33,739 nucleotides of DNA from Saccharopolyspora elongata (GTDB lineage: Bacteria; Actinomycetota; Actinomycetes; Mycobacteriales; Pseudonocardiaceae), in contig NZ_SMKW01000094.1 in NCBI RefSeq assembly GCF_004348985.1, positions 1-33,739 of the forward strand. Reading direction: 5' to 3'. Below the pieces are notes generated by a model, which searched no databases, was not told the DNA's origin, and was given only the letters and a program-made list of their open reading frames with translations. This document shows positions 31,162 through 33,739 of the stretch, piece after piece; the stretch's first letter is position 1, and every line of letters begins with the position of its first letter. The position numbers and the translations under genes are program-made.

Positions 31162-31785
31162 GTGAGTCAGGTGACGCGCGACGAACTTGCCCTCGATCCA
31201 CTGTGGGTGGCCCGCCGCCTGCTCGGCTGCGAGCTGTGGTCGACCGGGCCGCAGGGCCAGGTCGGCGTACGCCTGGTCGAGGTGGAGGCCTACCGCGGCA
31301 TGGACGACCCCGCGTCGCACTGCTACCGCGGGCGGACCGAGCGCAACGCAGTGATGTTCGGTCCGGCCGGTCACCTGTACGTGTACTTCGTGTACGGGAT
31401 GCACTTCTGCATCAACGTCGTGTGCCTGACCGACGGTGTCCCCGGCGCGGTGCTGCTGCGCGCCGGGGAGATCACCACGGGCGCCGAGCTCGCCCGCTCC
31501 CGCCGCCCGGCGGTCCGCAAGGACACCCAGCTCGCCAGCGGGCCCGCCCGGCTGGCCGGGGTCCTCGGCATCACCCGCGAGCACAACGGCGTCGACCTCA
31601 CCGACCCGGAGTCACCCATCCGGCTGTACAACGGCAGCCCGGTCGGCGAGGACGACATCCGCAGCGGACCCCGGGTCGGCGTCGCCGCGGCGATGGACCT
31701 GCCCTGGCGGACCTGGGTGGACGGCTCGTCGGCGGTCAGCTCGTACCGGCGCGGCGGCCGCCGCCGCATCCAGGCCCGGACGTAA
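31162..31785 (+). CDS. mpg: 3-methyladenine DNA glycosylase (AAG family)
   Basis: This 207-residue DNA repair enzyme flips out and excises alkylated purines. The catalytic Glu lies in VRLVEVEAYRG, followed by DPASHCYRGRTERNAVMFG and the nucleotide-wedge Tyr in YVYFVYGMHFCINVV. The C-terminal GPRVGVAAAMDLPWRTWV is also conserved. Start is GTG at 31162 (VSQVTRDELA) or GTG at 31171. TAGTGT ends 8 bp before 31162, so a leaderless start is possible. Neighbouring tyrS is the same order as in mycobacteria. Confidence 0.93.
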   Translation: MSQVTRDELALDPLWVARRLLGCELWSTGPQGQVGVRLVEVEAYRGMDDPASHCYRGRTERNAVMFGPAGHLYVYFVYGMHFCINVVCLTDGVPGAVLLRAGEITTGAELARSRRPAVRKDTQLASGPARLAGVLGITREHNGVDLTDPESPIRLYNGSPVGEDDIRSGPRVGVAAAMDLPWRTWVDGSSAVSSYRRGGRRRIQART

Positions 31786-31818
31786 ACCAGGTTGCTCGCA
31801 TGAGCGAGACTTGGACGC

Positions 31819-33093
31819 GTGAGTGAGAACATCCTTGACGAGCTGACCTGGCGCGGCCTGATCGCGCAATCCACCGACCTCGACTCGCTGCGACGGGAAC
31901 TCGACCAGGGGCCGCTCACCCTTTATGCCGGCTTCGACCCGACCGGTCCCAGCCTCCACGCCGGGCACCTGATCCCGATCCTGACGCTGCGCCGCTTCCA
32001 GCAGGCCGGGCACCGGCCGGTGGTCCTGGCCGGCGGCGCCACGGGCCTGATCGGCGACCCGCGCGACGTCGGCGAGCGCAACCTGCACGACGTGAACACC
32101 GTGCTGGAGTGGACCGACAAGATCCGCGCCCAGCTGTCCGCGTTCGTCGACTTCGACGACTCGCCGACCGGCGCGATCATGGAGAACAACGCGCACTGGA
32201 CCGCGGACCTGCCGGTCACGGCGTTCCTGCGGGACATCGGGAAGCACTTCTCGGTGAACACGATGCTGGCGCGGGAGACCGTCAAGCGGCGGCTGGAAAC
32301 CGACGGCATGTCCTACACCGAGTTCAGCTACATGTTGTTGCAGGCCAACGACTTCGTGCAGCTGTACCGGAAGTACGGCACCATGCTCCAGCTCGGCGGC
32401 TCGGACCAGTGGGGCAACATCATCGCGGGCGTCGACCTGGTCCGGAAGCAGGAGTCGGCCGCCGCGCACGCGCTGACCCTGCCGCTGGTCACCGACTCGG
32501 AGGGCCGCAAGTTCGGCAAGTCCACCGGCGGCGGCAACGTCTGGCTGGATCCGACGATGACCACGCCGTACGCCTGGTACCAGTACTTCGTCAACGCGGC
32601 CGACGCCGACGTCGCGAAGTACCTGCGGCTGTTCACCTTCCTCGCCCGCGAGGAGATCGACGAGCTGGAGCGGAGCACGGTGGAGCGGCCCCAGCTGCGG
32701 GCCGGCCAGCGCAAGCTCGCCGAGGAGCTGACCACGCTGGTGCACGGCGCGGACCAGACCCGCAAGGTCGTCGCGGCCAGCCAGGCGCTGTTCGGCAAGG
32801 GCGAGATCGCCGAGCTCGACGAGGCGACCCTGGACGCGGCGATGGCGGCGGTGCCGACGGCGGAAGCCCGGCTCGCCGACGCCCCGACGATCGTGGACCT
32901 GCTCGTCGAAACCGGTCTCGCCACCGGGAAGGGCGCGGCGCGGCGCACCATCAAGGAGGGCGGCGCGTACGTCAACAACGGCAAGATCGCCGATGAGGAG
33001 TGGTCGCCGAGCAAGGACGACCTGCTGCACGGCCGTTGGCTCGTGATTCGCCGTGGCAAGCGTCACACTGCGGGCGTTCGGGTCGTGCACTAG
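31819..33093 (+). CDS. tyrS: Tyrosyl-tRNA synthetase
   Basis: This class I synthetase charges tRNA-Tyr. The 424-residue protein has the HIGH motif as HAGH (residues 47-50) in YAGFDPTGPSLHAGHL, the tyrosine site around YTEFSYMLLQANDF and QLGGSDQWGNI, and the KMSKS equivalent KFGKS at 231-235. The C-terminal S4 RNA-binding domain runs from about residue 355 (GLATGKGAARRTIKEGGAYVN). Start is GTG at 31819; no T-box-like leader is visible. A strong hairpin follows its stop. Confidence 0.96.
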   Translation: MSENILDELTWRGLIAQSTDLDSLRRELDQGPLTLYAGFDPTGPSLHAGHLIPILTLRRFQQAGHRPVVLAGGATGLIGDPRDVGERNLHDVNTVLEWTDKIRAQLSAFVDFDDSPTGAIMENNAHWTADLPVTAFLRDIGKHFSVNTMLARETVKRRLETDGMSYTEFSYMLLQANDFVQLYRKYGTMLQLGGSDQWGNIIAGVDLVRKQESAAAHALTLPLVTDSEGRKFGKSTGGGNVWLDPTMTTPYAWYQYFVNAADADVAKYLRLFTFLAREEIDELERSTVERPQLRAGQRKLAEELTTLVHGADQTRKVVAASQALFGKGEIAELDEATLDAAMAAVPTAEARLADAPTIVDLLVETGLATGKGAARRTIKEGGAYVNNGKIADEEWSPSKDDLLHGRWLVIRRGKRHTAGVRVVH

Positions 33094-33097
33094 CCTG

Positions 33098-33155
33098 GAA
33101 TCAGCACCGGAAAGGGGCTCTGAGCTGCATGTTCGGGCTCCGCCGGTGCTGATTC
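33098..33155. terminator. tyrS terminator hairpin
   Basis: GAATCAGCACCGG at 33098-33110 pairs perfectly with CCGGTGCTGATTC at 33143-33155, with a 32-nt interior that can form a further stem. It lies 5 bp after the tyrS stop and separates it from the rrn promoter. Confidence 0.8.
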
Positions 33156-33163
33156 GAGTCGAT

Positions 33164-33192
33164 TTGACTCGGCGCTGAACGACGCGTAAATT
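33164..33192 (+). promoter_or_regulatory. rrn promoter P1
   Basis: TTGACT (33164-33169) and TAAATT (33187-33192) are separated by 17 bp. The transcription start would be near 33199, about 490 nt before the 16S rRNA. Confidence 0.7.
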
Positions 33193-33686
33193 GTTTCAGG
33201 TCAGCGCGGAACGGGCCGATGAAAAACGGACCGGGCACTGACACGGGGTCGCGAACCAAGCTCCTACCTCCGGGTGGTAGAGTGGGCACCTCGATCAGGA
33301 AATCGAAATTCAGCAGCCGGACTTGGTTGTCCGTGCGACGAGGTTGCGGTTTCCGACCAGATCTTTGATGAAAAAGTGCTTGGCTGCGGCCGGGCGGAAT
33401 AGCGAGCCGAAATACGGCGATCCGGTGGGGGCGACCCCCCGGGAAAGCCGAAAAAAGGGTCTGCTACTCTGGTCGACAGCAAAAGCGAGAAAGAAAATGC
33501 TCCCCGGAGCTGCGGTCCTGATAAGGGATCGAAGCGATGGTGTGGGTGTGTTCTTTGAGAACTCAACAGCGGACTGTTTTGGTTAGTGTTCTTTTATGCC
33601 CCCGACCATTTTGGTGGTTGGTGGTTTCTTTGAGTATGACGCTCGCCCTGTGGGGTTTGAGTGTCTGCTGGGATTGTTCAACAGCA
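33193..33686 (+). promoter_or_regulatory. rrn leader with further promoters and boxA-like motif
   Basis: No coding gene is visible in the roughly 590-nt space from tyrS to 16S rRNA. Apart from P1, possible -10 boxes are TAGAGT (33278-33283) and TACTCT (33465-33470), each with weak -35 sequence. A GGGGG-CGA-CCCCC mini-hairpin is at 33427-33439. The motif GTTCTTTGAGAAC (33550-33562), followed by TCAACAG, is the usual actinobacterial rrn leader element linked to antitermination and processing. The core TTCTTTGAG returns at 33626-33634. The last ~60 nt would pair with sequence beyond 16S for RNase III processing. Confidence 0.65.
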
Positions 33687-33739
33687 TTGTTGGAGAGTTT
33701 GATCCTGGCTCAGGACGAACGCTGGCGGCGTGCTTAACA
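33687..33739 (+). rRNA. rrs: 16S ribosomal RNA, 5' end only
   Basis: The universal 5' sequence AGAGTTTGATCCTGGCTCAG begins at 33694, followed by GACGAACGCTGGCGGCGTGC, which is actinobacterial in style. The mature end is placed seven bases before AGAGTTTGAT by comparison with E. coli. Only the first 53 or so bases are in the window, so genus cannot be read from it. Confidence 0.97.

Noticed and set aside
31786..31818. T-box leader for tyrS
   Set aside because: The gap after the glycosylase gene is only 33 nt.

Overview
The window is 33.7 kb of high-GC actinobacterial chromosome. The gene order infC-rpmI-rplT-(SpoU methyltransferase)-pheS-pheT ... argC-J-B-D-F-R-H ... 3-methyladenine glycosylase-tyrS matches, as I recall it, the mycobacterial core block. 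Codon use is strongly GC-biased, several genes start with GTG, and infC starts with ATC. The 16S rRNA 5' end at the right edge has actinobacterial signature sequence. I infer a Pseudonocardiaceae member, perhaps Saccharopolyspora-like, but cannot prove the genus without a search.

Layout. (1) 48-4843: a D-amino-acid catabolic locus with an N-acyl-D-amino-acid deacylase and a PLP D-amino-acid deaminase on the minus strand, diverging from an IclR regulator and RidA. Three copies of a ~180-nt structured intergenic repeat lie around and inside this locus. (2) 4913-10924: a LysE-type exporter, a ChaA-type cation/proton antiporter, an M20 peptidase-MFS transporter pair, and a translationally coupled DUF1326-DUF2182 pair with Cys/His-rich motifs. 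(3) 10927-17644: a DUF1844 protein, then infC-rpmI-rplT, a SpoU/TrmH rRNA methyltransferase and pheST, closed by a perfect 24-bp-arm AT-rich palindrome. (4) 17666-23192: an accessory segment between pheT and argC, with a PucR-type regulator, a DadA-like FAD oxidoreductase, a small coiled-coil ORF, a GNAT acetyltransferase and a Ser/Thr kinase with an unusual multi-pass membrane C-terminus. (5) 23426-31127: the arginine operon argC-[ACT]-argJ-argB-[27-aa ORF]-argD-argF-argR-argH. All junctions are ATGA, TGATG or GTGA overlaps, and argG is absent. (6) 31162-33739: a 3-methyladenine DNA glycosylase, tyrS, the rrn promoter/leader region and the first ~50 nt of 16S rRNA.

How the genes fit together. 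At the left locus the deacylase would free D-amino acids, the PLP enzyme would deaminate them, and RidA would hydrolyse the reactive enamine/imine intermediates, under IclR control. The PucR-DadA pair may be a second D-amino-acid or amine oxidation route. The arginine operon runs from one promoter whose -35/-10 spacer carries an ARG box, so the ArgR encoded inside the operon can shut it off. It also contains an ACT-domain protein of the CASTOR-like type, a candidate arginine-pathway sensor. The items I find most worth following up are the covarying repeat element, the ACT protein and the 27-aa coupled ORF of the arg operon, the DUF1326-DUF2182 pair, and the palindrome after pheT.
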